Shown one piece after another: positions 1-10,020 of a stretch of 64,000 bases of DNA. A program made the translations under genes and the position numbers. The number at the start of each line of letters is the position of its first letter. Within the stretch, counting starts at the first letter, position 1. The DNA is from Dendrocalamus latiflorus. Its lineage: Eukaryota; Streptophyta; Magnoliopsida; Poales; Poaceae. Where the stretch lies: assembly GCA_017311315.1 (NCBI GenBank), contig CM029647.1, forward strand, positions 6,372,577 to 6,436,576, given 5' to 3'. Under the pieces are notes generated by a model, which saw only the letters and a list, made by a program, of their open reading frames with translations, was not told the origin of the DNA and searched no databases.

Positions 1-949
1 ATGGAACAAAACTATCATGGACAACGGAAGAAGGATCGATAACACAGCAGTTGAGAAGGGCTGACAAATAACTTACCGGACGTAGTGGAAGACCCAATGG
101 ACTTAAGAGACAGTCTGGAGGAGGCAGTGATCGCACCTGGGGATGATGGAACTTGCACACTGCACCAAATTTACAATCTCCAGTCTTCATGTAGTATTGG
201 CATTCTGGTTGATCAGGTCTCTCAGGAAATACATTCTCTCTCTGCAGTGCGTATTGAGGTACAGGATACGAACTGGATCTGTAGGGTGATAACATTTCCT
301 GATTGCCAGCACTGGCTTCACCTTGTTGAGAAGTTCCATAGGTTTGTTGAGCCCCTGGTGACTGCAGTCGACTCTCAGAAGATGAAACAGGTAGCATTTG
401 GCCCTTGAGAGGTAAGCAAAATCACAAATATCAACCCTAAATACAGACTCCAATTGATGTAAGAGTTGGTTTTAATATCACAGTTTTTTGTAGAGAAACT
501 AAGACATTAAAGCCGGAAAAAAGATAATAGATCAAGATGCTAGAACAGAGCTTCCCAAGATGCATATAGAATAGACCCATTTGTGATGGAACTTATTTCT
601 TTCCCTTAAGCAAATCATTCTGTACCTAGTTGAATGATTGATCTATAAGAAAACATAATTATGGAATAGGAATTCAAACTGCAACATAATGCAAGCATCT
701 CGTCAAAAAATAATAATGTAAGCATAGACAAGCTATATAAACAAAGCCATGACACATATAAATGGAATTCAAAGGTTACAGTTACAGAAATCCAAATAAG
801 TGCAAACCACAAGTTAACGTTGATAATGTCATATATTACACTTAACTTTAACTTCTTTTTTCCCCTGTTGGTCCAGCAAATTAACATAGCAATAAGATAA
901 ATGCTAATAATTTCACGAGAAATATTGTTATGCTGAGAAATGATCTTAC
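1..949 (-). other. Intron 5 of the CCCH zinc-finger gene (continues off the left edge)
   Basis: After the splice donor at 949-950 (exon end followed by GTAAGA on the minus strand) I find no further CCCH exon in this stretch. The last two zinc fingers expected for the family must therefore lie left of position 1 or be lost. The sequence is AT-rich apart from a plus-strand open frame at 85-408 described separately. Confidence 0.6.
85..408 (+). CDS. Unrecognised gene-like open frame, possibly a captured exon
   Basis: A 107-codon plus-strand frame inside the CCCH gene's intron and antisense to it. It opens with GTG at 85 or ATG at 97, ends at TGA 406-408, and is followed at once by GGTAAGC, which looks like a splice donor. 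Its amino-acid composition is that of a folded protein, with motifs such as [19 protein letters not shown] and [15 protein letters not shown], and it is not low complexity. I cannot name a family. It could be a fragment of a host gene carried by a transposon, a remnant of an overlapping gene, or chance. The minus-strand frame over the same bases is its shadow. Confidence 0.25.
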   Translation: MEDPMDLRDSLEEAVIAPGDDGTCTLHQIYNLQSSCSIGILVDQVSQEIHSLSAVRIEVQDTNWICRVITFPDCQHWLHLVEKFHRFVEPLVTAVDSQKMKQVAFGP

Positions 950-3900
950 AGGATATGAGTTCCAGCTTGGTACTTGAACAAGACCCTGTGGTACAATCAT
1001 GGGTGCATAGTTTGAAGGACTTCGCCATCTAGGGCTTGGAATAAAAGAACCTCTTGGAAAAGTCCAGCTTGCTATAGTTCCAGTATAGGAATGTGGACCA
1101 GTACTTGCAGAGGTATGTACAGAAGGATAAATAAGAGAATCACGTGAAGAAGCCACCGAATTGAAAAGTTCTGGATGGTGAAATTTACATGTATTCCCAT
1201 ATTTACACTGTCCTGTTCTTAAGTAATATGCACACTCCTTTTCATTCTACAACAGTAAAACATTCAGTTCAGTACATCAAACACAAAAAAGGTAGCAAAG
1301 GACGGACAAATGATATACTGCCAACAGTAAACTACAAACCGGTCGGAGTGGGTATCCTAATGTGTTTAGCTGCACCCTCCCTGCGATCCCTGCCTTTTCT
1401 CTGGGATGGTGGAATTTGCATGTAGGTCCAAACTTGCACGTTCCAATCTTCAAATAGTACTAAATGAAAAAAGTAGAGAAAATTTTTCAGTTCAACACTT
1501 GTCTACCATGACATAAAACTGTACCAACCCTGGATTGCAAGATGTAGGATGGATTCTTTTCGATTGCGGCTTATAGCTTATGATTTTTTGGCTCTAGCGC
1601 AAGCGTTTGTGTGAACGAACCGAATGTCAATAAGCCACCTTATCCGGCGAGTGTTCCACCACCTTCGGCACCGGCTACGCCCCACTCTTCACCACCGGCC
1701 ACTCCACGCTCTCCCGCACCGGCTCACCACTCTCCTGCACCGGCGGCCACACCACCGGAATCGGCCCCAACAGCTTCGGTCCACGACGAGCAGCGCACGG
1801 TGGAGTTCGCTACTCCGCTGTCTCACGACGAGGATCGCGTCGACGCCTACCACGACGACGAGCCTCTGCGCTATCGTACCATGGACAACATCCTCGGCGA
1901 GCTGCCCGTCCCTGGACTGGCGCAGCACGACTTCGAGGCGGAGCTGCACTTGGCGTGCGACGACGGCGAGCCCCGCTCCTTCGCTGAGGCGGAGGGAGAC
2001 GCGGCGTGGCGTGTCGCGATGAAGCAGGAGATGGACGCTGTCGAGCAGAACCGGACGTGGGAGCTGGCGGATCTTCCTGCCGGTCACCGCGCGATCACCC
2101 TTAAGTGGGTGTTCAAGCTGAAGCGGGATGAAGCCGGCGCCATCGTCAAGCACAAGGCTCGCTTGGTGGCATGAGGCTTCGTGCAGCAGGAGGGGGTCGA
2201 CTTCGATGACGCCTTCGCACCCGTCGCGCGCATGGAGTCCGTTCGTCTTCTCCTCGCACTTGCAGCCCAGGAGGATTGGCGCGTCCATCACATGGACGTC
2301 AAGTCCGCCTTCCTCAACGGCGACTTGAAGGAGGAAGTCTACGTCCGTCAGCCGCCGGGATTCGTCATCCCCGGCAAGGAGGGCAAGGTTCTCCGCCTGC
2401 GCAAGGCCCTCTACGGCTTGCGGCAGGCACCACGAGCCTGGAACGCTAAGCTGGACTCCACCCTCAAGCAAATGGGGTTCCAACAGAGCGCACACGAGGC
2501 TGCAGTCTACCGGCGGGGCAAAGGCGGCAACGCCCTGCTGGTGGGCGTCTACGTCGACGACTTGGTGATCACTGGCATCAAGGATGCGGAGGTTGCGGCA
2601 TTCAAGGAAGAGATGAAGGCCACCTTCCAGATGAGTGACCTGGGGCCTCTCTCCTTCTACTTAGGGATCGAGGTGCACCAGGATGATTCCGGGATCACGC
2701 TTCGACAGACCGCCTACGCCAAGCGCGTCGTTGAGCTAGCTGGGCTCACCGACTGCAACCCAGCTCTCACTCCAATGGAGGAGAGGCTGAAGCTGAGCCG
2801 CGACAGCACGACGGAGGAGGTGGACGCTACGCAGTACCGGCGTCTTGTGGGGAGCCTTCGCTACCTCGCCCACACACGACCGGACTTGGCATTCTCCGTC
2901 GGCTACGTTAGTCGGTTCATGCAACGACCGACGACGGAGCATCAGCAGGCTGTGAAGAGGATCATCCGCTACGTTGCGGGGACTCTTGACCACGGCCTCC
3001 ATTACCCGAGGTGTCCCGGCGCGGCACACTTCGTCGGGTACAGCGACAGCGACCACGCGGGCGACATCGACACCAGCAAGAGCACAAGCGGGATTCTCTT
3101 CTTCCTCGGCAAGTGTCTCGTTCACTGGCAGTCAGTCAAGCAGCAGGTGGTGGCCCTGTCCAGCTGTGAGGCCGAGTACATAGCGGCTTCCACCGCTTCG
3201 ACTCAGGCACTCTGGCTCGCTCGACTGCTTGGTGATCTCCTCGGCAGGGACACTGAAGCAGTGGAGCTCAGGGTGGACAGCAAGTCCGCTCTAGCCCTGG
3301 CAAAGAACCCCGTTTTTCATGAACGGAGCAAGCACATCCGGGTGAAGTACCATTTCATCCGAGGCTGCTTGGATGAAGGAAGCATAAAGGCAAGCTACAT
3401 CAACACCACGGATCAGCTTGCGGATCTGCTCACCAAACCTCTTGGAAGGATCAAGTTCCTTAAGCTCTGCTCCAAGATCAGGATGGTTCAACCCTCCCAC
3501 AAGACGACGCACAAGACTTAGGGGGAGAATGATGAATAAGTCCCTGTACTGTGGTCTTTGTGGGGCTGTGGTAGTTTTTGTTTTTTGACTGCTTTAGGAC
3601 AGCATCTGCTTTTAGGACAGCATATTGACCGCTTTAGGACAGCATCTAGGATAGCATCTTAGCATATGCTTGGCTGGTTCTCAGCCTATAAATTTGTATC
3701 CCCAACCCCTCAGGTTGGTATGGCATTGTGTGAGAAATAAACAAGAAAAATGACCCATCCCCAAGTGTCATCCTCTCTATGAGAGTAAGGATCTTGCTAT
3801 CACCAACAGCAAGACTCCAGCGAGTAACAAAACCATTGTTAACCAATACACCGATGCCTGAATCCATGTAAAACTTATGACTAACGTCCCTAATCCATAC

Positions 3901-6900
3901 TTCTGAATGACAGAAGAGTTAATAGCCATAATTACCTGACATTCTGGTTGTCCCACCCTCTCAGGATATTCTCCATTCATTCTGGCAGAGGCAATAGCCT
4001 AACATTAAACAGATCCAATCTAACTTGAGAACAAAAATATGAGATATGAAGTAAAGAAACATACAAAGATATAATTTTACAGAAAACTGGCTGTCACTAC
4101 TGTAATGCATCACTAAACAACAAGGATCTGCAGCCAGCCGGTGACAATTATCCAAAAGCAATGCAGCATGCTGGTGACAATTATCCGAAAGAAAAGAGGC
4201 TTTCTATCTGTTATGAGTTATGACACATGAGTAACATATAGCAAACTATTAAATGCAAATGGCAATTTTATATGAAAACCTGGTAGACAGCTAAACTTGT
4301 TCTATTGCAGAAATTTTTTCCTAGTTTAGTCTATTCTTGGAAATTATATCAGAAATGATTAGCATCGACAGTAGCTCATGACTTATATTTAGAAGATCAG
4401 ATCACCATTCTCAATGAAAAGATTGAACAGACTGGGAAACAACAGGCCTCAGGTGGCAATTAACCCAAATTTTACCTCAACATGACCAGATAGAGGCATG
4501 GGACACAAGGAAAAATAGCTACACTAACAGTCATCAAGCTAAAATCGTTTAATCAGCATACTGATGCTGGGATCTTTATGTGCCTCCAAATGAGAAAGTA
4601 ATTAAATATCTAAAAGTGGTTATATAAACAAAACGTGATACAGTGCCTTTCATACATTACTTTGCATTTCATTACATGGTGCAACGGGAACAAATCAACA
4701 CAAGATGCTTCTCTTCCAATTGCAAATGCATTTCAAAAGTGATGCTTTCATGTACATGAGAAAAGAACATATTGGAAAATATGCAAAATGTAACCCTGAT
4801 GATTTGGTGTGGTGTTGTTTCGAATTTCTTTTTATGCAGATGATGTGGTGTTGTTTCTCCGTCCCACGAGAAATGACCTTGAACTCTGCAATCTTTTGTT
4901 AGAAGTGTTTGGGCATGTTACTGGACTCAAGACTAATCTGGTCAAGAGTTCAGTCATCCCCATTCAGGGCCTGTTTGGAACAGAGGAATTTCACAGGAAT
5001 TTTGCAGGAAACAGTTCAATTCCCGCAGGAATCGGGAAAAATTCCCGCATTCCAAACAGGGCCTCAGTGTACTGAGAATGATCTGAGAATCATTGAAGAG
5101 ACGTTGGACTGTGCAATTAAGGACTTCCCTTGCACATATCTTGGTCTTCCACTTACAATCAGAAAACCCACCAAAACTGAGCTGCAGCCTTTGATTGATA
5201 AAGTGGCAGATTGTCTTCCTGGTTGGAAAGCCTCCCTCATGACAAGAGCCGGTCGCCTAATTACGGTTAAGACGGTCCTCACTGCTATACCTATATATCA
5301 AATGATTGCATTGGATTTGCCAAAATGGGTGATTAAGGCTATTGATAAGCGCAGAAGGGGATTCTTGTGGAAAGGTCGGGAGAAGGCCAATGGAGGTAAT
5401 TGTCTTATGTCATGGGATTGTGTCCAAAAGCCACTGCAGTATGGAGGTCTTGGCATACATAATCTCGAAATCCTGGGCTGGGCGCTTCGCATTAGATGGC
5501 TTTGGCAACAAAAATCTGATGCTTCCCGGCCCTGGGAAGGGCTGCCAGTGAAGGTGCCTAGAAATGCTAAAGCTCTCTTTGAGGTAGCAGTACAAACTAT
5601 TGTTGGTAATGGGGAGACGACCAATTTTTGGTCTGATCGGTGGCTGCAAGGCAGAACTGCTGCTGAGATTGCACCCAATCTGGTCAAATTAATTCCGCAG
5701 AGAGCGCTAAAACAGCGGACTGTAGCTCAAGCGCTCAATGATCAATCTTGGGTAAGAGATATAAAAGGTGCATTGACGGTGCAAGTCCTGGTTGATTATT
5801 TACATTTGTGGGATCTAGTGGACAATATAATTCTACAACATGACATTCTTGATCAGCACGTTTGGCGCCTATCTCAGTCTGGGGCTTATACAAGCAAGTC
5901 TGCTTATGGTGCTTTTTTCTTTGGATCCATCAAGTTTGGTCCGTGGCGGCGTATTTGGAAAACTTGGGCACCTTTACGTTGCAAATTCTTTATCTGGCTG
6001 GCAGTTAAGAATCGTTGTTGGACTGCAGACCGGTTGGCCAAACGTGGACTTCCTCATCCTGTTACCTGTCCGCTTTGTGACCAAGCCGATGAAACAATCC
6101 AACATGTTCTTATCTCTTGTGTTTTCTCGCGGCAAGTCTGGACCATGACTCTTCATAAACTCGGCATGGCCAACCTTGCGCCAAGCCCGGATGTATCTAG
6201 TTTTTCTGGCTGGTGGTGTAGTGTTGCGAAGAGGGTTCCTAAGGAAGTGAGAAAATGCCATAATTCTCTAATTATCTTGGTTGCTTGGGAACTTTGGAAG
6301 CATCGGAATGCTTGTGTTTTTGAAGGAGCAAGGCCGAGATTAGAAGTTGTCCTGCAGGCTATTGAATATGAGAGTAGCCTTTGGTGTCCTACCGGTGCTT
6401 TAGCGCTCCAAGAATTGATGTTGAGATCACTTGCCCTAGTCAACTAAACCTCTTAATTTTCTGAGGGGCTGGTGATGGTCGTGTTTGTGTTTGTGTGTGT
6501 GTTCATGTGTGTTTGTGTGGTTTTTGGAAAAGGCTCTTCGCCTCTTTCCATTGTTTTTCTATCTTCTTAATGAAATGACACGCAGTTCTCCTGCGTAGTT
6601 CGAGAAAAAAACCCTGATGATTATCTCCTGATTGAGACTGTTAGAAATAATCTTGACTTCGAGTCCTAAACATAGTAGAGTACATCTTCGAGTATAACTC
6701 AAGTTGAAGTTGTGTTCAACTTGAAATCCGAATACGTATACGAGTAGGAGATTATTAGCCTTTATATTGAGGAGGCTTGTACCTAATTTTGTAAGTAAAA
6801 AGAAAAGCAAGAAGAGGGGGAGCAAGAAGATGTGTGCGTTTTCTCCTGGATCAAAGTTTTTACAAGTGGTATCAGAGGCTAGGCGAGGAGCCGAGTCGCT

Positions 6901-9900
6901 AGAAAAAATCGTCGCAACGATTTCTGTTTCGGCGCATCTCCGTTCGCAAGCACTCCCGACGCAAATTCGTACGCACGTCCTCCTCCAGCGAACGGCACGT
7001 GGAGCAGAAGCAGCAGCGCGAGCCAGCGACCTGTCTTCGGTTTTTTCTCGGTTGTGCGTTGCCAAGAGATCGAAGTCAAAGACAAAGAGCAACTTAAAAA
7101 AGATTGCAGGAGAGAGAAACCTTGCATCAGGACAGCTGCACAGGTAGAAGTCACCAAAAGCAAAAGCAAAATCTTTGCCTCTCTCTCCCCTGTCAGCATT
7201 GCAAAGCAAGTGGCTGAAGAAAGAAAGAAAAGTTGTAGCAAGGCTGGAGAGAGGCTAACAATTCACTGCATTGTCCAATTGTGCATCGCGTCCAGCAAGA
7301 ATAAAAAACAAAGACAAAGCAAAAAGGGGAAAAGAGAGAGAGGCCAGCAAGACATTCACTGCTTTGTCAAAGGAGATAGACAAGACAAGGCATCAACTAG
7401 ACGAGAAAGTTAAAGCTTGCGCAGGAGAGAGACAACAAGACAGCACGCCACCACAAGACCACATGCATGGTGCGCATTCGGTGCCGTGCAACACGCGGAG
7501 ATCGTCTCATACGTAGAAACCGAATCATATCAGTGATCGAATCCGAGCCGAGTCTCTCGGTTTCGTCTCTGAAGTAAAGCCGTCCGTCCACGCGAGATAA
7601 AAGCCAGGCGTCTCGGCCCCTGTAAGGAAAAAAATAACAGAGCACAGAGACAAGCAACAGAGAGCAAGTCTAAGCAAGGAAAAAAAGAAAAAAATAGTGC
7701 AGTTTCTTTTCTTCCGTTTCCTCGGTCTAAGAGCAGCTTCAAAGTAGCTTGATTTCTTGATCCGTACTCAAGATCATGTCGCGTTTTCAGAAAGTGGTGT
7801 CACCGGTGACGAGGCATCATCCAGTATGATGGTGAAAAAGAGTTCCGCTGTCTCGCTGCATTATCCGACGTTCACGACGAGCAATTATGCAGCATGTGCG
7901 ATCAAGATAAAGGTATACATGAAGGCTCAAAAGTGTGGGATGCGATCGAGAACGACAACGTCGATATGTGCAAGGATCAGATGGCATTGGTGGCCATCTA
8001 TCAGGGCATCCCAGAGGAGACGCTCTTCCTACTGGCCAAAAAGGAGACGGCCAAAGCCGCGTGGGAGGCATTGAAGACGATGCATCTTGGCGTAGATCGT
8101 GTGAAGGAAGCAAAGGTACAAACTCTCAAGACCGAGTTCGAGGTGTTGCGTATAAAGGAAACGGAGTCGATCAATGACTTCGCCGTCCGATTGACGGTCA
8201 TCGTCAACAAGATACGAACCCTTGGCGAGAAGGTGGAAGAGTTATACGTAGTGAAGAAATTCATTCGTGATGTTCCCTCACAGTTTCTCCCGATTGCTTC
8301 GGTCATAGAGCAATTTTGAGACCTAAAGACAATGACTATGGAGAAGGTATTCGGTCGTCTTAAGACTTATGAGGAACGCATTCACGACAATAGCAACAAA
8401 GGCGACGGACAGCTCTTGTTGACCCGTGCTGAGTAGGAGATCCGATCATCGAAGCGTGAAGGAAGAACACTTCCAGGGGTGGTGGCCAAGGCCGTCAGAA
8501 TCAGAAGTTTGATAAGGCAAAAGTGATGTGTTATAATTGTAACGATTATGGACACTTTGCTTCAGAATGTCCCAAACCGAAGATGAAGAAAGCGTTTGTT
8601 GCGGAAGCGCTCAACGATGATGAATCAACAGTGCTCTGATGATGAGTTGAGTCAAGGACGTTTGAGAAAGATGTGTCGCCGTCCAAACTAAGATGTTAGG
8701 CATAAAGTTTAGTAAGTCGTAGTTAAGTCCGACTACCGCAATATTTTAGAGTCAAGTCAAGATTACAGGGGAGATTGTTAGAAATAATCTTGACTTCGAG
8801 TCTTAGACGTAGTAGAGTCCATCTTCGAGTATAACTCAAGTTGAAGTTATGTCCAACTTGAAGTCCGAATATGTATACAAGTAGGAGATTATTAACCTTT
8901 ACATTGAGGAGGCTTGTATCTAATTTTGTAAGTAAAAAGAAAAGCAAGAAGAGGGGGAGCAAATAAGAGAATAGAGAAATTCAGAAATTCTTCTGTGTTC
9001 TCTCCGTTTATTTGCGATGTGTTCGTTTTCTCCTGGATCAAAGTTTTTACAGAGATTGTTCCGTGAATCAGTGATACAAAGCAATTTGGCAACATAATAA
9101 CAGTTGGGAAAAGTAGTTATTCACCAGATTCCTATCCGGAGGGTGATTGAACCTGCAGCTCATGCCAAACCTACACAATCCAGTCCTGAGGTAGTAAGTG
9201 CAGTCCGGTTCCCCCGACCGCTCAGGATATGACCCAGGTTCAATAGCGGCACCGGTGATCATGGTCATCTGCTGCCACATCCCCTCTGCAACCGACATTG
9301 CGCGCGCACACACACACACTTAGAACTTAACCAAAAACCACCACAGATAATAAAAATTGAGATCAACAAGTCCGCAATGGAAAATTCACACCTTAAACCG
9401 GTTTGAATTACAAAACTGTCCACATTTTACTAGCAACAGCATACACACCACACATAGCCTCGGATACCACTTAATTCACTAATATCTCACCGTGGTTATA
9501 ACAAAATACTACAAAAGCATCGAAAAATTGTATATGCGTCACCAAGTAAAGTAAAAATACAAGACATGGAAACTGATCCACACATCATCGTCTAACATAA
9601 TCGAGCACACCACGAAAACCCCAATTCCACTCCCACACAAAGAGCACTGCACTATCCAAAACACTAGCTTTCATTACCATCTAATTCGGTGGGATTAGTA
9701 CTCCGTGATCTATAACAGAATACTAAGGGAGCAGACGAGCAGCCACTACTTCCACAGGAAATTAGGGAAAACTAAGCACCCGAGCTTAACCTACGCGGCG
9801 GAATTAAGCGTCCGGAACCCCAATTCCCCCAAACATCCCGACCGCTCGCGCGCAAGCGGGGAGCGCCGTGGAAACTCTAACCTTCATAGAGAGCGGCGGG

Positions 9901-10020
9901 GTCGGGGGAGGGCGTGTCGGTGGCGGCGGTGGCGGGGGGTTGGGGAGGAGGCGAGGGGGCGGCGGCGGAGGCCGTCACCGTCACCACCACGGGAGAGGAG
10001 GCCCTTCCGGCGGCGTCCAT
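950..10020 (-). CDS. C3H12: CCCH-type zinc-finger protein of the five-finger ZFN family, 3' part missing
   Basis: Likely RNA- or DNA-binding nuclear regulator. Five coding exons read on the minus strand with GT-AG borders and matching phases: 10020-9882, 9285-9125, 3998-3936, 1459-1340 and 1246-950, giving 260 codons. Exon 1 encodes a low-complexity Ala/Pro leader starting MDAAGRAS. Exon 2 holds finger 1 ([21 protein letters not shown]-x8-C-x5-C-x3-H). Finger 2 is split across exons 3 and 4, and finger 3 is in exon 5, followed by the family linker [15 protein letters not shown]. Family members have five fingers in a 2+3 or 3+2 layout, so about two fingers and the stop are missing at the left edge. 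Introns 2 (5.1 kb) and 3 (2.5 kb) are swollen by antisense retroelements. The symbol rests on my recollection that rice OsC3H12 adjoins MSP1; the family call is firm, the orthology is inferred. Confidence 0.88.
1611..3521 (+). pseudogene. Copia pol: integrase tail, reverse transcriptase, RNase H, one in-frame stop
   Basis: The frame runs from about 1611 to TAG 3519-3521, with a single TGA at 2172-2174 inside the conserved KARLVA-(R)-GF motif. This is a likely CGA to TGA change by CpG decay. The part before the stop has Pro/Ala-rich linker sequence and the [15 protein letters not shown] and KWVFKLKRD motifs that open Copia RT. After it come [25 protein letters not shown], the catalytic YVDD (near 2552), [13 protein letters not shown], and RNase H motifs DSDHAGD and [10 protein letters not shown], ending with the usual [11 protein letters not shown] and LTKPL. 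Apart from the stop the domain is intact, so this insertion is fairly young. It is a retroelement gene, not a host gene. Confidence 0.92.
3531..3802 (+). repeat. 3' LTR of the Copia fragment
   Basis: Begins TGATGAATAAG directly after the polypurine tract and ends near TTGCTATCA, about 272 bp. It contains a TATA-like CCTATAAATT (3686 region) and three short repeats of TTTAGGACAGCAT (about 3593-3650). The 3' border is judged from the TG...CA convention only, as no second LTR is present for comparison. Confidence 0.6.
4809..6447 (+). pseudogene. LINE ORF2 fragment: RT from YADD onward plus zf-RVT, broken by a MITE
   Basis: The coding frame starts inside RT ([13 protein letters not shown]), runs to 4966, is interrupted by a 97-bp insertion, and resumes at about 5067 in a frame shifted by one (97+3 bases). 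Downstream motifs include [27 protein letters not shown] and FWSDRW, then zf-RVT. The first ~50 residues of the long 512-codon frame starting at 4909 are out-of-frame and insert sequence and are not LINE protein. Non-functional because of 5' truncation. Confidence 0.9.
4967..5063. mobile_element. 97-bp MITE inserted in the LINE
   Basis: The ends are inverted: GGGCCTGTTTGGAA at the left and TTCCAAACAGGGCC at the right. The element is flanked by a TCA trinucleotide duplication (4964-4966, 5064-5066). Removing the element and one TCA restores an uninterrupted LINE reading frame at the insertion point, which fixes the borders to the base. The 3-bp duplication and GGGCCTGTTTGG end suggest a PIF/Harbinger (Tourist) type, though TCA is not the usual TWA target. 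Confidence 0.88.
6639..6864 (+). repeat. 5' LTR of the gag-only element (shortened)
   Basis: Runs from TGTTAGAAATAATC to AAGTTTTTACA. It is 226 bp against 276 bp for the 3' LTR, the difference being one internal gap after GGGGGAGCAA, where the 3' LTR has about 50 extra bases (8963 onward). Elsewhere the two differ at scattered sites, mostly transitions. Confidence 0.9.
6867..6880 (+). promoter_or_regulatory. Primer-binding site (initiator Met-tRNA type)
   Basis: TGGTATCAGAGGCT begins two bases after the 5' LTR. The first twelve bases match the usual plant Copia PBS complementary to the 3' end of initiator tRNA-Met. Confidence 0.85.
7826..8639 (+). pseudogene. Decayed Copia gag (UBN2-type) with CCHC zinc knuckle
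   Basis: Probable start ATG 7826. The capsid part reads in three frames. The N-terminal piece ([10 protein letters not shown]) to about 7900 is one. A second frame, to the TGA at 8317-8319 and beyond, carries [23 protein letters not shown] and SINDFAVRL. The nucleocapsid end is in a third frame, 8523-8639, with [14 protein letters not shown] (C-x2-C-x4-H-x4-C), then TGA at 8637. Thus at least two frameshifts and two in-frame stops separate it from a working gag. No pol follows. The encoded proteins would have packaged the RNA; mobility would need another element's enzymes. Confidence 0.88.
8776..9051 (+). repeat. 3' LTR of the gag-only element
   Basis: 276 bp, TGTTAGAAATAATC to AAGTTTTTACA, preceded directly by the purine tract. 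It contains the 50-base segment missing from the 5' LTR. Confidence 0.9.

Larger units (their letters stand above)
1598..3802 (+). mobile_element. 5'-truncated Ty1/Copia retrotransposon (RT-RNase H plus 3' LTR)
   Basis: It lies in intron 3 of the CCCH gene, antisense to it. Only the end of integrase, the reverse transcriptase, RNase H and the 3' LTR remain; the 5' LTR, gag and protease are absent. A polypurine tract AGGGGGAGAA (3521-3530) precedes an LTR that starts TGATGAATAAG. The left border is judged only from where coding similarity and GC content begin, and I found no target-site duplication. Confidence 0.8.
4805..6609 (+). mobile_element. 5'-truncated L1-type LINE with poly(A) and 13-bp target-site duplication
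   Basis: The perfect duplication AACCCTGATGATT flanks it at 4792-4804 and 6610-6622. The right copy follows a short poly(A) run, as expected for target-primed insertion. The body starts just before the reverse-transcriptase YADD motif (near 4830), so about the first half of ORF2 is missing. It then carries the RT thumb region and a zinc-binding zf-RVT segment (CPLC...HVLISC, about 6068-6117), ending at TAA near 6445. The tail has GT-rich sequence (6480-6520) and the ATGAAATGACACGCAG stretch usual before plant LINE poly(A). It lies in intron 2 of the CCCH gene, antisense. Confidence 0.93.
6639..9051 (+). mobile_element. Non-autonomous Copia-like LTR element carrying only gag (TR-GAG type)
   Basis: Two LTRs of one family (6639-6864 and 8776-9051) enclose 1.9 kb with a tRNA-iMet type primer-binding site, a decayed gag and a polypurine tract AGGGGAGAT just before the 3' LTR. 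No protease, integrase or RT is present, and there is no room for them. The flanking 5-mers are GAGAC (6634-6638) and GAGAT (9052-9056), a target duplication with one difference. The element sits in intron 2 of the CCCH gene, antisense, 16 bp after the LINE's right target duplication. Confidence 0.9.

Noticed and set aside
4909..5066. N-terminal part of the 512-codon LINE frame
   Set aside because: Out-of-frame LINE sequence and MITE bases; the genuine LINE frame here is the one read from 4809.
6767..7516. Plus-strand Lys-rich frames and minus-strand frames at 6559-7241
   Set aside because: They overlap the 5' LTR, PBS and leader of the gag-only element and are non-coding retroelement sequence.
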